Program-made: the position numbers and the translations under genes
Assembly: GCF_905475395.1 (NCBI RefSeq)
Contig: NC_058341.1
Location: 60,023,501 to 60,087,500 of the forward strand
DNA length: 64,000 nt
Origin: Chrysoperla carnea
Lineage: Eukaryota; Arthropoda; Insecta; Neuroptera; Chrysopidae
Direction: 5' to 3'
The notes under the pieces: model-generated
What the model was told of the DNA's origin: nothing
Seen by the model: the letters and a program-made list of their open reading frames with translations, nothing else
The model's database searches: none
Shown here: positions 52,701 through 59,034 of the stretch, piece by piece
Layout of the letters: each line of letters starts with the position of its first letter
How positions within the stretch are numbered: position 1 is the first letter of the stretch

Positions 52701-55190
52701 ATAATAATATTACTATAATTAATTTTTAACATTAAATATTACCATATATTACGTCACTCATTATGTCGAAGAAGCGGTCGTCTAAGATTGATTTATCACA
52801 GGATAATCCAGAATGTTTTAAATATTTTGATGTTAATAAGTCAAATATAAAAAAAATATATTTTTCAATTCTCACACAACTTTATAAATAGTGTTAAATC
52901 ACAAACTCATAAAAACATAGCTTGCAAAAATGATGAATTATTAAATTAAGTGGAGATATCACCTGGTGATGTCGTGGAACAAGGGATAATTTAATGAAAG
53001 TGTGATAAAATGTGATCAAGGGATAGGAAAAAATCCAAAAGTCTTGTGACGTAATTAATGGATCACTCCATTTTGTTAAAAATGGGAAGTGAAATTAAAG
53101 AGAATTGAAAAAAAATACACTCGGACCAGAACTTGAACCTGAACCTCTTGGATTCATCCCAAGTGCTTTAACCAGTTCGATCATACGAGCTCCAGACACA
53201 CGAGTGTAATTTTTTCAACTCATCGAATTGTTATTTTTGTTTATAACATTAACTTATTTTATTTATTAATTGTGTTTGTTTGCCATACTCATGTATTCAA
53301 TTTTTATTTACCGTCAAAATCTGTCGATTATAATTGACGTTCTTATTATGATACAAATGGCGTAAACTGTATGTTGAATCAATATTTGATTAAACAGAAT
53401 TGAAAAAAAAAATACACTCAAATCATTACTCGAACCCTAACAACTTCTTGGATTCTTATCCAGTTCGGCCATAAAAGCTCTAGATACAGAGTAAGTAAAC
53501 AAACAAACACAAATAATAAATGGGGAGTGGAAGTTTAATTATACAATAAGGTATAAAAGAAAATTAAAAAAACAATGATTTCCTTACAGAGTGAATATCG
53601 CAGTTGGTCGGGTAGAAAAGCAACATTTTTAAAACGAAATCTACGAGATTTTCGACAAAGAGCACAAAGAAACAATTTAACATCAAAATCAGCGAGCGGC
53701 AACAGTGGATTATCAGAGCCATCGTCGTCATCAGGTGTTGTTAACGATGATATACAATCTGTACAAAGTGGTGATGATATTGAATTAATAAAAAGTGATC
53801 ATCATCTACACCATGATTCCATAAAAGATTTGGAACGTAAATTATCTGAAAAAGGTCTGCCACAACGTATCACTCACGGTGGTGTGAACAGTAGTGAGTT
53901 TGTTGTTGATGATAAAACACAGTGTCGTTTTAATTTAAATTCGTACAAAATGGTTTATATTGTTAATAAAGAATCATATTTATATAAAAAAGATGCATTT
54001 ATGAAGGCTAAAGAGGTAAGTTTAATTATTTTCTAAATTTATTATAATAATATATCAGTATTATTATTGAATAAACTGGTCTAAATTTTGACATAAATAA
54101 AAAACTAACTTAATATTTTAGACCCTGCTTCTCTAAATTCTGTAATAAAGAAAAATAATCTTCTTGAGTTTTTAGTAATTAAGTCAATTAGCTCGGTCAT
54201 TGACATGCACACTTGAAAAATTTTAGTATCTTTCAAATCTATCTGCCAAGTTTTTTCCTCTAAAATTTTCCTGTATAAAAAGATATTTCCGACGTCGCAC
54301 TATTTTCATTAATAGGGAAAAAAATCTACAATAAAGAATAAGGATCTGTATTTTTTGATGAAAAGTTTTTAAATTATCAACTCTTTAAATCAGGAGCCAA
54401 AATTTAAAGACTGGAAATTTTTTTAAAACAAAAGTTGATTCTTCTTCGGCAAATAATAAGAAACTTAAAAAATATTGGTTTCTGATCTTGAAACAGTGTC
54501 CCATTCAAAATTTAAGCAGCTTAGACACATCCACCAAATATTTAGATTATTTAAATAGAAGGAAAGTGGAACAAAATAGGCACAATTTGGGAGCCCCCAG
54601 GTAGATTTAGGACTATTAAACAAAAGCGGCAGTATCAACCGTGTCGTAGGGGCCTCTGCTTAAGTATGTCTTCAGCAAAAAATCACCTACAGGTCACAAT
54701 AGTTGTAAATGCCGCATTGCTTTGAAAGCAATAATAGCGAAATTGACCCTGTCATAAAATAGTTGAAATACCAAAACTGTATTCACCTTCGATTCGGAAA
54801 CGCGTTTAGATTTTCATTTATTCATCCTTGTTTTTACTTCTGTATCTAGGTTTAAAAATTATATTTAAATTTCGTATTCAAAAAAAAAAAAGGAAAACAT
54901 AAAAAATTGTAAATTATATATTATTTTATCTTTATTTACAGTGTCATCCACAAGTGACGAAACATTTAAGTGCACGTTTTCGTGTTTGGCACAAACGTTG
55001 GTTAAGTGCAAACGTAACAGAAAGTCAACAAAAAGCCGCGTGTGATTGGTTAATGGGTCGTACAGATGGATTATGTGCAAATAGAACACGTGTGATTACA
55101 AACAATGACATACGTCGTACCCCATACACCACTTATAATCGGTATCGTGTTGAACGTTTAGTGTCTACAAGTGATGCTGACAGTGGGTGA
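24607..55190 (+). CDS. Sin3A: SIN3 transcriptional corepressor scaffold (gene-level entry, 16 coding exons)
   Basis: Joined exons: 24607-25136, 26016-26443, 27914-28098, 29343-29530, 31361-31499, 33058-33561, 36085-36579, 37550-38869, 38933-39076, 41511-41853, 41959-42212, 42316-42645, 43568-43930, 45731-46174, 53590-54015, 54942-55190. The sum is 6342 bp (2113 residues plus stop) with all phases consistent. Domains: PAH1 ~405-478, PAH2 ~682-823, PAH3 ~981-1043, HDAC-interaction region ~1070-1320, Sin3 C-terminal domain ~1510-1740 and C-terminal block ~1990-2095. SIN3 is the nuclear scaffold that binds repressors through PAH domains and recruits class I HDACs (family knowledge). The ATG at 24607 is chosen because an in-frame TGA lies at 24598. 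Unusual features are long Ser/Thr/Gln/Asn linkers, three expansions inside conserved regions, and introns that carry H/ACA-like snoRNAs. Confidence 0.95.
25137..26015 (+). other. SIN3 intron 1
   Basis: Contains the family B foldback copy at 25374-25825 and otherwise no recognised feature. Acceptor ACTTGTAG ends at 26015. Confidence 0.8.
25374..25825. mobile_element. Foldback element, family B, copy 2
   Basis: Matches 12743-13450 in order: TGTTGAAAATTCTTGAAAAT, ATTGACAAAATTAACG, AAGTTTGACGATTGTCAAG, GAAAACCAATTGATTTTATA, AAACGCCTATATCTCCAAAA and GTTGGTTTTCTAATCAAATA. The arms ATTAGAAAACCAATTGATTT / GTTGGTTTTCTAAT are inverted around ~25620-25770. The right outer arm is missing, so this is a truncated copy. 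Confidence 0.65.
26016..26443 (+). CDS. Sin3A: SIN3 exon 2
   Basis: The split codon AG|T gives Ser at the join. The exon encodes [20 protein letters not shown] and more low-complexity Thr/Gln/Val sequence, ending QQSA plus one base (GCT G|). The donor here reads GTAGAT, a weak match, but the join to exon 3 restores Gly and the frame. No structured domain. Confidence 0.8.
26444..27913 (+). other. SIN3 intron 2
   Basis: Holds the family A foldback copy at 26812-27304; the rest is AT-rich with no recognised feature. Confidence 0.8.
26812..27304. mobile_element. Foldback/MITE element, family A, copy 2
   Basis: Inverted repeat over nearly its whole ~490 bp. The ends AAAAGACGGTATGAGGTCG / CCTTGTACCATCTTT, the middle arms ATAAACAAGCCTATCATAGT / ACTATGATAGGCTTGTTTAT and the core TTTCGATTGGTTAACAGAT / ATCTGTTAATCATTCGAAA are all complementary. 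It shares core and end sequence with 4509-5064. Confidence 0.8.
27914..28098 (+). CDS. Sin3A: SIN3 exon 3
   Basis: Acceptor TTTTCTAG, donor GTAATT. Encodes [20 protein letters not shown]... [20 protein letters not shown] and ends IRHK. Low-complexity linker ahead of PAH1; phase 0 at the end. Confidence 0.8.
28099..29342 (+). other. SIN3 intron 3
   Basis: Around 28393-28470 the string TCGATAATTCGAACGTTATT with TTCGAGTTAATGAG and TCGACTTAACAAG resembles the termini of pogo/Tigger transposons (weak). A minus ORF at 28525-28791 is unrecognised. Nothing else is identified. Confidence 0.55.
29343..29530 (+). CDS. Sin3A: SIN3 exon 4 (PAH1, first half)
   Basis: Encodes [20 protein letters not shown] then [19 protein letters not shown], the first two helices of PAH1, the amphipathic-helix bundle that binds repressor peptides. 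Donor AAG|GTATGT splits a Ser codon (AG|T). The 5' boundary is the less certain end: TTAAAG at 29342 is an unusually pyrimidine-poor acceptor, but upstream in-frame stops leave little room for another choice. Confidence 0.9.
29531..31360 (+). other. SIN3 intron 4
   Basis: A stretch at 29868-30180 (GTTATAAGTTTAACCGCTTT, TGGCATTGTAGCGCCTAAAC, TTCAAGTGCGAGTTTATTGT, with TTTCAAGTGTGAGTTTATTA repeated 120 bp later) looks like a dispersed repeat fragment with a small internal duplication. The rest is unremarkable. Confidence 0.55.
31361..31499 (+). CDS. Sin3A: SIN3 exon 5 (PAH1, second half)
   Basis: Encodes (S)[19 protein letters not shown] and [20 protein letters not shown], the last two helices of PAH1 plus the conserved LPPGYKIEV end. 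Acceptor TTTGTTACAG, donor CAG|GTAATT, phase 0 at the end. Confidence 0.95.
31500..33057 (+). other. SIN3 intron 5
   Basis: AT-rich. The segment 32290-32640 has slightly richer composition and an ORF with [16 protein letters not shown], which I could not assign. No repeat pairs noticed. Confidence 0.5.
33058..33561 (+). CDS. Sin3A: SIN3 exon 6 (linker between PAH1 and PAH2)
   Basis: Acceptor TATTCTAG, donor CAG|GTATGG; 168 codons, phase 0. Starts [20 protein letters not shown] and continues as Ser/Thr/Gln/His-rich sequence ending HHITQ. Low complexity, likely disordered. Confidence 0.9.
34550..35170 (-). pseudogene. mariner-family transposon, internally deleted, dead
   Basis: The plus-strand end at 34550 reads TTAGGTTGTTTTGAAAATTT, a mariner-type terminus. 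On the minus strand, fragments in shifting frames read [10 protein letters not shown] (near 35125), [16 protein letters not shown] (near 34900), [20 protein letters not shown] and [20 protein letters not shown], ending YFD and a stop at 34622-34624. These follow the order of mariner transposase C-terminal motifs. The segment between the first two is too short, so an internal deletion plus frameshifts is inferred. The 5' end of the element is not resolved. Confidence 0.75.
35908..36008 (+). pseudogene. Decayed H/ACA snoRNA-like copy (fifth family member)
   Basis: Begins TGCATTATTTTGAACTT, as in the four intact copies (TGCACTATTTTGAACTT), keeps an ACAATTT / AAATTGT pair and ends ..ATCAAATTGTAACAGTT with an ACA three bases from the end. 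The 5' hairpin's right arm (AATAGTGC in the others) is lost and the copy is ~30 nt shorter, so the 5' guide hairpin no longer closes. It is sense-oriented, ~77 bp upstream of the PAH2 exon. Confidence 0.5.
36085..36579 (+). CDS. Sin3A: SIN3 exon 7 (PAH2)
   Basis: Acceptor AATTTTCAG, donor TTG|GTATGT; 165 codons, phase 0. Encodes [20 protein letters not shown] and [13 protein letters not shown] (helices 1-2 of PAH2), then a Ser/Asn/Gly-rich insert of about 69 residues, then [20 protein letters not shown] and [13 protein letters not shown] (helices 3-4). PAH2 is the domain that binds Mad/Mxd-type SID helices in the family. The ORF continuing past 36580 is intronic. Confidence 0.95.
36580..37549 (+). 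other. SIN3 intron 7 (snoRNA host intron)
   Basis: Carries an H/ACA-like snoRNA at 37324-37458, ending 91 bases before the acceptor TCTTTACAG. No other feature seen. Confidence 0.8.
37324..37458 (+). ncRNA. H/ACA box snoRNA-like gene, copy 1 (intron 7 of SIN3)
   Basis: The 135-nt sequence folds as two hairpins. In the 5' hairpin, GCACTATT pairs with AATAGTGC and CTTTAC with GTAAAG, enclosing an internal pocket (TTGAA / CCAAGC). A hinge AAATAA (ANANNA box H) follows. In the 3' hairpin, ACAATTT pairs with AAATTGT, with pocket AAAGTG / TTCATC and an A/T-rich upper stem. ACA follows, then three bases. The distance from the pocket top to box H is 14-15 nt, as the family requires. It is sense-oriented and one per intron. 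H/ACA snoRNAs guide pseudouridylation with dyskerin in the nucleolus or Cajal bodies (family knowledge). Confidence 0.82.
37550..38869 (+). CDS. Sin3A: SIN3 exon 8 (RD/RE tract, PAH3, HDAC-interaction region)
   Basis: The largest exon, 440 codons, phase 0 at both ends. In order: [18 protein letters not shown]; an Arg-Glu/Arg-Asp/His repeat tract (37625-37822); [20 protein letters not shown] and the PAH3 core; then [19 protein letters not shown], an unusual insert (38342-38440), [80 protein letters not shown] and [14 protein letters not shown]. The latter blocks align closely with the HDAC1/2-binding region of vertebrate SIN3. The minus-strand His/Asp-rich frame across the repeat tract is a shadow. 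Confidence 0.97.
38933..39076 (+). CDS. Sin3A: SIN3 exon 9 (HDAC-interaction region, continued)
   Basis: Preceded by a 63 bp intron (donor GTTTGT, acceptor TTTTTCCAG). Encodes [40 protein letters not shown] and EIETLYDE. Matches vertebrate [20 protein letters not shown] almost residue for residue. Phase 0. Confidence 0.96.
39767..40861 (-). repeat. Dispersed repeat R1, copy 3, reverse orientation, interrupted
   Basis: In reverse orientation it shares with the 62891 copy the block GGGTCCGTAGGACCCATCTT and following GTAAACCGTTAGAGATAG without a mismatch, plus CAGGACGTAAAAAGTGAGGT, ATAACTCAAAAACGAAA and CACCTAATTAGTCCATTTCC. The ends read TTATACCATGCATATATG (right) and TATGCATGGTATTTCAAC (left, about 39805). 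A different sequence (39955-40430) is inserted inside. Confidence 0.85.
39955..40430. mobile_element. Non-coding insertion nested inside R1
   Basis: Starts about ATACACTAGCTGGGAACTAC with CGCTTTGCTGGGCAACAT and ends about GTTCCAGAGATATCGTGATG, then a run of CTATCTATCTATATCTATAG. It interrupts R1 sequence on both sides. The CTAGCTG...TTTGCTGGGC start and AGAGATATCGTGA end are, from memory, typical of a non-autonomous element common in insects. Exact ends are uncertain. Confidence 0.55.
41114..41244 (+). ncRNA. H/ACA box snoRNA-like gene, copy 2 (intron 9 of SIN3)
   Basis: 131 nt with the same layout as the 37324 copy: GCACTATT/AATAGTGC and CTTTACAAAT/ATTTGTAAAG stems (the upper stem is fully paired here), pocket TTGAA/CCAAGC, hinge AAATAA, ACAATTT/AAATTGT stem, pocket AAAGTG/TTCATC, then ACA plus CTA. 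Loop sequences differ from the other copies while stems, pockets and boxes are unchanged. Confidence 0.82.
41511..41853 (+). CDS. Sin3A: SIN3 exon 10
   Basis: Acceptor ATTATTTTAG, donor ATG|GTAAGT, ending with one base of a split Asp codon. Encodes [40 protein letters not shown], then [20 protein letters not shown] and [20 protein letters not shown] followed by an acidic DDERDDD tail. The middle blocks are conserved in SIN3. Confidence 0.94.
41959..42212 (+). CDS. Sin3A: SIN3 exon 11 (acidic/Ser-rich)
   Basis: Flanked by two short introns (105 and 103 bp). Encodes [18 protein letters not shown].. then [20 protein letters not shown] and an acidic stretch ending FEEDP. Low complexity, variable between SIN3 proteins; phase restored at the next exon. 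Confidence 0.9.
42316..42645 (+). CDS. Sin3A: SIN3 exon 12 (Sin3 C-terminal domain)
   Basis: Acceptor TTTTATAG, donor AAG|GTTTGT; 110 codons, phase 0. Encodes [40 protein letters not shown], then [20 protein letters not shown] and [16 protein letters not shown]. Conserved Sin3a_C-type region. Confidence 0.96.
42646..43567 (+). other. SIN3 intron 12 (snoRNA host intron)
   Basis: Carries the H/ACA-like snoRNA at 42798-42931. The following 42940-43110 has higher GC (CTGTCGGGTGCCGTTAATAA) and an unassigned minus ORF; it may be an old repeat. Confidence 0.7.
42798..42931 (+). ncRNA. H/ACA box snoRNA-like gene, copy 3 (intron 12 of SIN3)
   Basis: 134 nt, with a 5' hairpin identical in sequence to the 37324 copy, hinge AAATAA, and a 3' hairpin ACAATTT/AAATTGT with pocket AAAGTG/TTCATC, ending ACA plus TAA. 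It differs from copy 1 only in the 3' hairpin loop and a few A/T bases, so the two may be a recent duplication or gene conversion. Confidence 0.82.
43568..43930 (+). CDS. Sin3A: SIN3 exon 13 (Sin3 C-terminal domain)
   Basis: Acceptor TTTGATTAG, donor ATT|GTAAGT; 121 codons, phase 0. Encodes [40 protein letters not shown].., then [20 protein letters not shown]. Continues the conserved helical C-terminal domain (cf. vertebrate LVRQLQ.. and DENCFKI). Confidence 0.96.
43931..45730 (+). other. SIN3 intron 13 (snoRNA host intron)
   Basis: Carries the H/ACA-like snoRNA at 44198-44322. The rest is AT-rich with no other recognised feature; the small ORF at 45481 is unassigned. Confidence 0.75.
44198..44322 (+). 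ncRNA. H/ACA box snoRNA-like gene, copy 4 (intron 13 of SIN3)
   Basis: 125 nt, the most diverged intact copy. The upper stem is CTTTACAAAT/ATTTGTGAAG, where the A-to-G change is absorbed as a G-U wobble. The loop is five bases shorter. Pocket TTGAA/CCAAGC, lower stem GCACTATT/AATAGTGC, hinge AAATAA, ACAATTT/AAATTGT, pocket AAAGTG/TTCATC and ACA plus ATA are all kept. Substitution in loops with preserved pairing supports a functional RNA. Confidence 0.82.
45731..46174 (+). CDS. Sin3A: SIN3 exon 14
   Basis: Acceptor TTTGTTACAG, donor GGG|GTAAGA; 148 codons, phase 0. Opens with [20 protein letters not shown], then a Ser/Gly/Asn/Thr-rich and charged stretch ending DESEHG. Reading through the donor gives only V-R-stop. 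Confidence 0.93.
49760..49789 (+). repeat. Poly(A) run of 30
   Basis: Uninterrupted run of 30 A. It could be a retroelement tail on the plus strand, but the preceding sequence shows no recognised element. Confidence 0.9.
53104..53200 (-). repeat. tRNA-derived SINE-like copy 1
   Basis: On the minus strand it reads GGAGCTCGTATGATCGAACT, then GGTTAAAGCACTTGGGATG, AATCCAAGAGGTTCAGGTTC and AAGTTCTGGTCCGAGTGTAT, then a T run. The arrangement has a pol III A-box-like and B-box-like (GGTTCAAGTTC) segment at tRNA spacing. Acceptor-stem pairing is imperfect, so it is tRNA-like rather than a tRNA gene. Confidence 0.6.
53400..53490 (-). repeat. tRNA-derived SINE-like copy 2
   Basis: Minus strand: AGAGCTTTTATGGCCGAACT, GGATAAGAATCCAAGAAGTT, AGGGTTCGAGTAATGATTTG, AGTGTATTTTTTTTTTCAATT-like end. 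It shares the same core and 3' end as the copy ~300 bp to the left, in the same orientation, with a shorter A-box region. Confidence 0.6.
53590..54015 (+). CDS. Sin3A: SIN3 exon 15
   Basis: Acceptor TCCTTACAG, donor GAG|GTAAGT; 142 codons, phase 0. Encodes [28 protein letters not shown] (split here), a Ser-rich/acidic spacer, then [20 protein letters not shown] and [12 protein letters not shown]. The last part aligns with the vertebrate VVNSQDYMYRRGTLCRAK region near the SIN3 C-terminus. Confidence 0.95.
54016..54941 (+). other. SIN3 intron 15
   Basis: AT-rich, no feature recognised. Confidence 0.75.
54942..55190 (+). CDS. Sin3A: SIN3 exon 16 (stop codon)
   Basis: Acceptor TTTATTTACAG; TGA at 55188-55190. 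Encodes [40 protein letters not shown] and a tail [19 protein letters not shown]. It corresponds to vertebrate HSRWLEDNVT..DWLMG..RYRV. Just after the stop another frame stays open and coding-like to about 55340 (see findings). Confidence 0.95.
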   Translation, partial: CHPQVTKHLSARFRVWHKRWLSANVTESQQKAACDWLMGRTDGLCANRTRVITNNDIRRTPYTTYNRYRVERLVSTSDADSG

Positions 55191-55860
55191 TCCAGGCTAT
55201 GTCCCACCACAACAAACAATTGTAGTGGGCGCATCAAATAGCATCGTCAACGTCAAACATTCACCAGCAGCAGCATATTGTATTTGTGATACTACCCTCG
55301 ATTTTTATTTTTTTAAAACTAAAACAAACAAAAAATTATAAACAGATCTTATATCGTTACTTACTACGCGTTGTAAATATTGTAATTTTTTCTCGGTTGT
55401 GTGTTATTTATTTAAAAAAATGTTTAATGACTTATACAGGACAATCTATCGATTGCATTTTTTTTCGTATGTGGTTTACAGTATATCAGTCCTCTTAAAT
55501 CATACTCTCCCCTCTCCTCAAATCCTCTTTCATATATCCATATAAAGTGTTTTAATTTATCCATAAGTCCGTTGATCCCGCATTTTTTCATAATCTTTTT
55601 TTTTTTTAATATTGTAACAAAAAAATGTAAAACTATAAGTTTTTACACAAATGTTGTGTTAATCATTTAAGCTGTTTTTAATTATATAGTTTTTTAAGTG
55701 TAAGACATTCAGTTAAATCATTAAAAATCTTTTAAAAATTTGTTTTTCTCTTATTTCTTGTGAATTACACAATATTTTTTTATTTAAGTTGAAATATTGT
55801 TTTTCTCTTTTTTTTATATAAATAAATAAAAAAACAAATGATTATTACATTTTGATTGTA
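55191..55860 (+). other. Probable SIN3 3' untranslated region
   Basis: Follows the stop codon. The first ~110 bases have coding-like composition, then T-rich sequence. Overlapping poly(A) signals AATAAATAAA at 55821-55830 are the first strong candidates; another AATAAA lies near 55954. Confidence 0.5.
55821..55830 (+). terminator. Candidate poly(A) signal of SIN3
   Basis: AATAAATAAA, two overlapping canonical hexamers 631 bases after the stop, followed by T/G-containing sequence. Not confirmed by any cDNA. Confidence 0.45.
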
Positions 55861-58800
55861 AATCCCTCTCTGTTGATGGTACGTTTGAATTAATTATTTG
55901 ACTAGAAATTGGCGGTAAACAATCATTTAAATTATATGTGATTTATTGGATTAATAAAAACGATTACACCTGTTACATTGAGGGTTAAAAATTTTCCAGA
56001 ATTTTATAACAATTTTTCTTAAGTATTTGTCTCGTCTCGAATATTTAGTTACTTATTTAATACACAGTAAGATTTTTATTGTTTTAACGGTTCGACGAAT
56101 ATAAACTTATTCTAGCTCTTCGCAATAGTGAATTTGAAAGACTTGTCAGTTTATAATATTTAAATAGGACGAAGCAATATTACAACTTTAAGTACGAAGA
56201 AGTTTCTGCCAAAAATTGTTCTGCCAGTCTTCCTAGACATGTTGATGACAACTATGCAAACATTTCTTGTATAATTAAACTCCTTTATATTATGCCGTTT
56301 TGACAATTTCCACCTAGAACACAAAATGCTTCACAGCAAAAGGTTGCCAAGAATCAACTCGCAAATTTATTAATGTGTCTGTAAAATCGTACCCCTTCCA
56401 ATCGATAAAACCGCCTAGGTATTGCTTCAGCGCAAATCGTATCGGGTTGTAGTATTAATTTTTTATAACATTTTTTAGAGTAGTGTAGATTTGGACACCA
56501 AAACAAACTAGTTTTTTAAATAATTTTTTAAGGAAGTCCTGGGAATGATAAGGAAATCAGGTTGATAACGCGCGTAAAGTTTTTGAATGTAATTATATAA
56601 TTTCAGATCATATGCCTTTTAATTTTTCTTCAATATTATACAATTTTAGAATTAATTTATGCTCTAAGAGTCCAAATATTCTGAATTTTATTATTTTTGT
56701 TCAAAATTTCAACGTTTTTAAAGATTTGACGAACATTTTTATATGAGCGCAAGGCTACAATTCTATATTGAAATTTATTATGAAGTAAATAAATTATATA
56801 TGTAAATGTTACGTACGCCCCTGCAATCATTGCGACAATTTTTTCCAAAATAGTTTCTAAAATAATATTGATGAAAATATAAAATACGTTTTAAAACATA
56901 GACTTATTGTCCTACGACCTTTTCCTGGAAGTTTCAAAATATGTAATATTTTCGATCTAACTAACAAAATTTTGGGAAAGAAATTATTTTATTTATTAGG
57001 TAATTTTACTCCTGCGCCGCTCTGTGTAAATACCATAAATCAAATTCATTTCATCAAACAGAAAAGATATATTTCAGCTCGCGAAATCAACCCCCAAATA
57101 AATTAGCCTATTCAAATAATTAATTTATGAGCCTGGCGAGTCTTTTATCGATGTTCTAGAATGTGACGATTTATAATGAATTATTTGGTATGGGAATACG
57201 AAAATTAAAGTCTCTAAACAAAAATTTAGCTATAAAAGTTTCAATAGAAATTTCGGGGTCAAACCTTCGTTTAATTTTTAAATCTTCATTGAATGTGACG
57301 GATTGAAATAAATAAAAAATAATTTTAAATCAGAAAGGGGTTCAGATTTAGAGGTTTATTTCCATACATCGATAACTCATATAGCCGGCGTCTCTCATGT
57401 ATTTATTCAACTGGAAATCACGTGGCTTCAATTCGAAAAACTCTCGACTTTCGTCTAGGGAAATACAAATTTAGTTTCATGCCAAACATATTACAGATAG
57501 ATATTGATATTAAAAAAAATTATTTTACAATTTGAAGAAGAAAACTCGAATAAAATAATCATTTCGAAATTTCGAGAAAATTTTACTGTGTATAATGTAA
57601 AAGTATGAAAACCGTACTAAATAAAACAAAGATTCGGAATTTCCACACATTCAAATAGTATAAACGTTGTATTATTTATTTCAATAAACAAATTTTTTTT
57701 TCAAGTGGAAATATCGACTTTGATTGTGGATTATCGTTAAAAATTGTTATAAAATTCTTTTTAAATGTATTTATATAGAATTTAAATTAATAAAAAGAAA
57801 TCAAATTGGCAATATTTTTTCAAATTAGAAAATGTACTTCTCAGGCTGTTTTTAAAATATTTTTTATTGAAATGTGTTATTTATCCTACAATTTTTAATA
57901 AAAATTAACGAAAAATTTTATTTAAAAAAAAAAAAAAAATGTGGCGGATATATTTATAAAGTTGAATAGAAACGCAAATAGTAGACGATCATTTTTTTAC
58001 CATCCAATTATTCAAGATCTTTCGTATCGCTTGATGCCTGTTTTTAATACACAATATATTTTTCCAGGGAAACCTTGGATATATTTCCTATGAGTATAAA
58101 TCTGAATTTTCGATCCCAATGTTATTTCAAAGTTAAAATAATTAATTATCTTCGAAATAGTTCATAAAATTTTTTATAACTTTTAAAATTTTCATTACAG
58201 ATGATTAATGATTATGGCGTTATAAATAGCCCATTATCAATAATTTTTTAACAATGTTTTTCTAATTTCTTTATAGAGTAAGAGAGAACATATTTTCCTT
58301 ATAAAAAAAGCATATTTAATACATAAAATAAGGCCCTTATCTTTTCTCTGTAAGTCTGACTGCTAAGTCATTTCCTAAATATAATATAAAACTTGAAATA
58401 TCAAAATGTCGGCTGAAATAAACATCCAGGCGGACCGATAACTTAGATTTACACTAACAAAAAAAAAATAGTTATTTAGATTTTTAAAATGAAGGTGTTA
58501 GTAATTTTGAAAACGAAATTCTTATATTGGGTTAAATTTTTTTGTGCGCAAGAAATTATCATAATTCAATCAGTGTTACAATCCTTGAAACACCTTTGGG
58601 ATTCAAGCTACGAATTAAAACATAAAAATATTGCAAATACAACTTTTTTTATAAACTGATAATATTTATCAGTGTGTAAATAATTTATTCCAATTATTAA
58701 TGATCATCTTCTATTTAATTAATAAAAAAAAACTTGTAATTATAACGTCAATTATCGTAATTTTTTATAAAAAATGTAATGGGAAATATTTGGGTTTTTG

Positions 58801-58889
58801 ATCTGATAATTTCTGTAGATTTATCTTGTTTATAAGAGACACCATGATTCGAATAAAAGTTTAAGATTTAAATCACTTTATCATTTGGG
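55861..58889. other. Intergenic region
   Basis: AT-rich. Small ORFs (56657-56848 and others) are not recognised. No structured repeat found by eye. Confidence 0.6.
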
Positions 58890-59034
58890 GTCGGGAACTA
58901 TCCATAAAATACGTTACGCTAAAAATTCAATCTTAAAGCGACTTCCCTATCCCATGCTACAATCCGTTTTTTTGTCCCAGATATAATACTGTACCCCTCT
59001 CAGGTTATTGCGTACGTGTTTTATGTACAACTCG
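58890..59034. mobile_element. Short inverted-repeat element, TAAATTACGT type, copy 2
   Basis: Left end CGGGAACTATCCATAAAATACGTTACGC (in two parts: CGGGAACTATCCATAAAATA + CGTTACGC) is the imperfect reverse complement of the right end TTGCGTACGTGTTTTATGTA + CAACTCG. The ends resemble those at 20625-20826. About 145 bp, non-coding, diverged. Confidence 0.5.

Larger units (their letters stand above)
46175..53589 (+). other. SIN3 intron 14 (7.4 kb)
   Basis: The longest SIN3 intron. Contains a 30-base A run at 49760-49789, a short direct repeat of GCCCCATATCAACTTG type at 48909/48949, and two tRNA-derived SINE-like copies at 53104-53200 and 53400-53490. The rest is AT-rich with no feature I can name. 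Confidence 0.7.

Noticed and set aside
53104..53193. tRNA gene on the minus strand
   Set aside because: A- and B-box-like segments exist but the stems do not pair properly; it matches a second degenerate copy nearby, so SINE-like is the better call.
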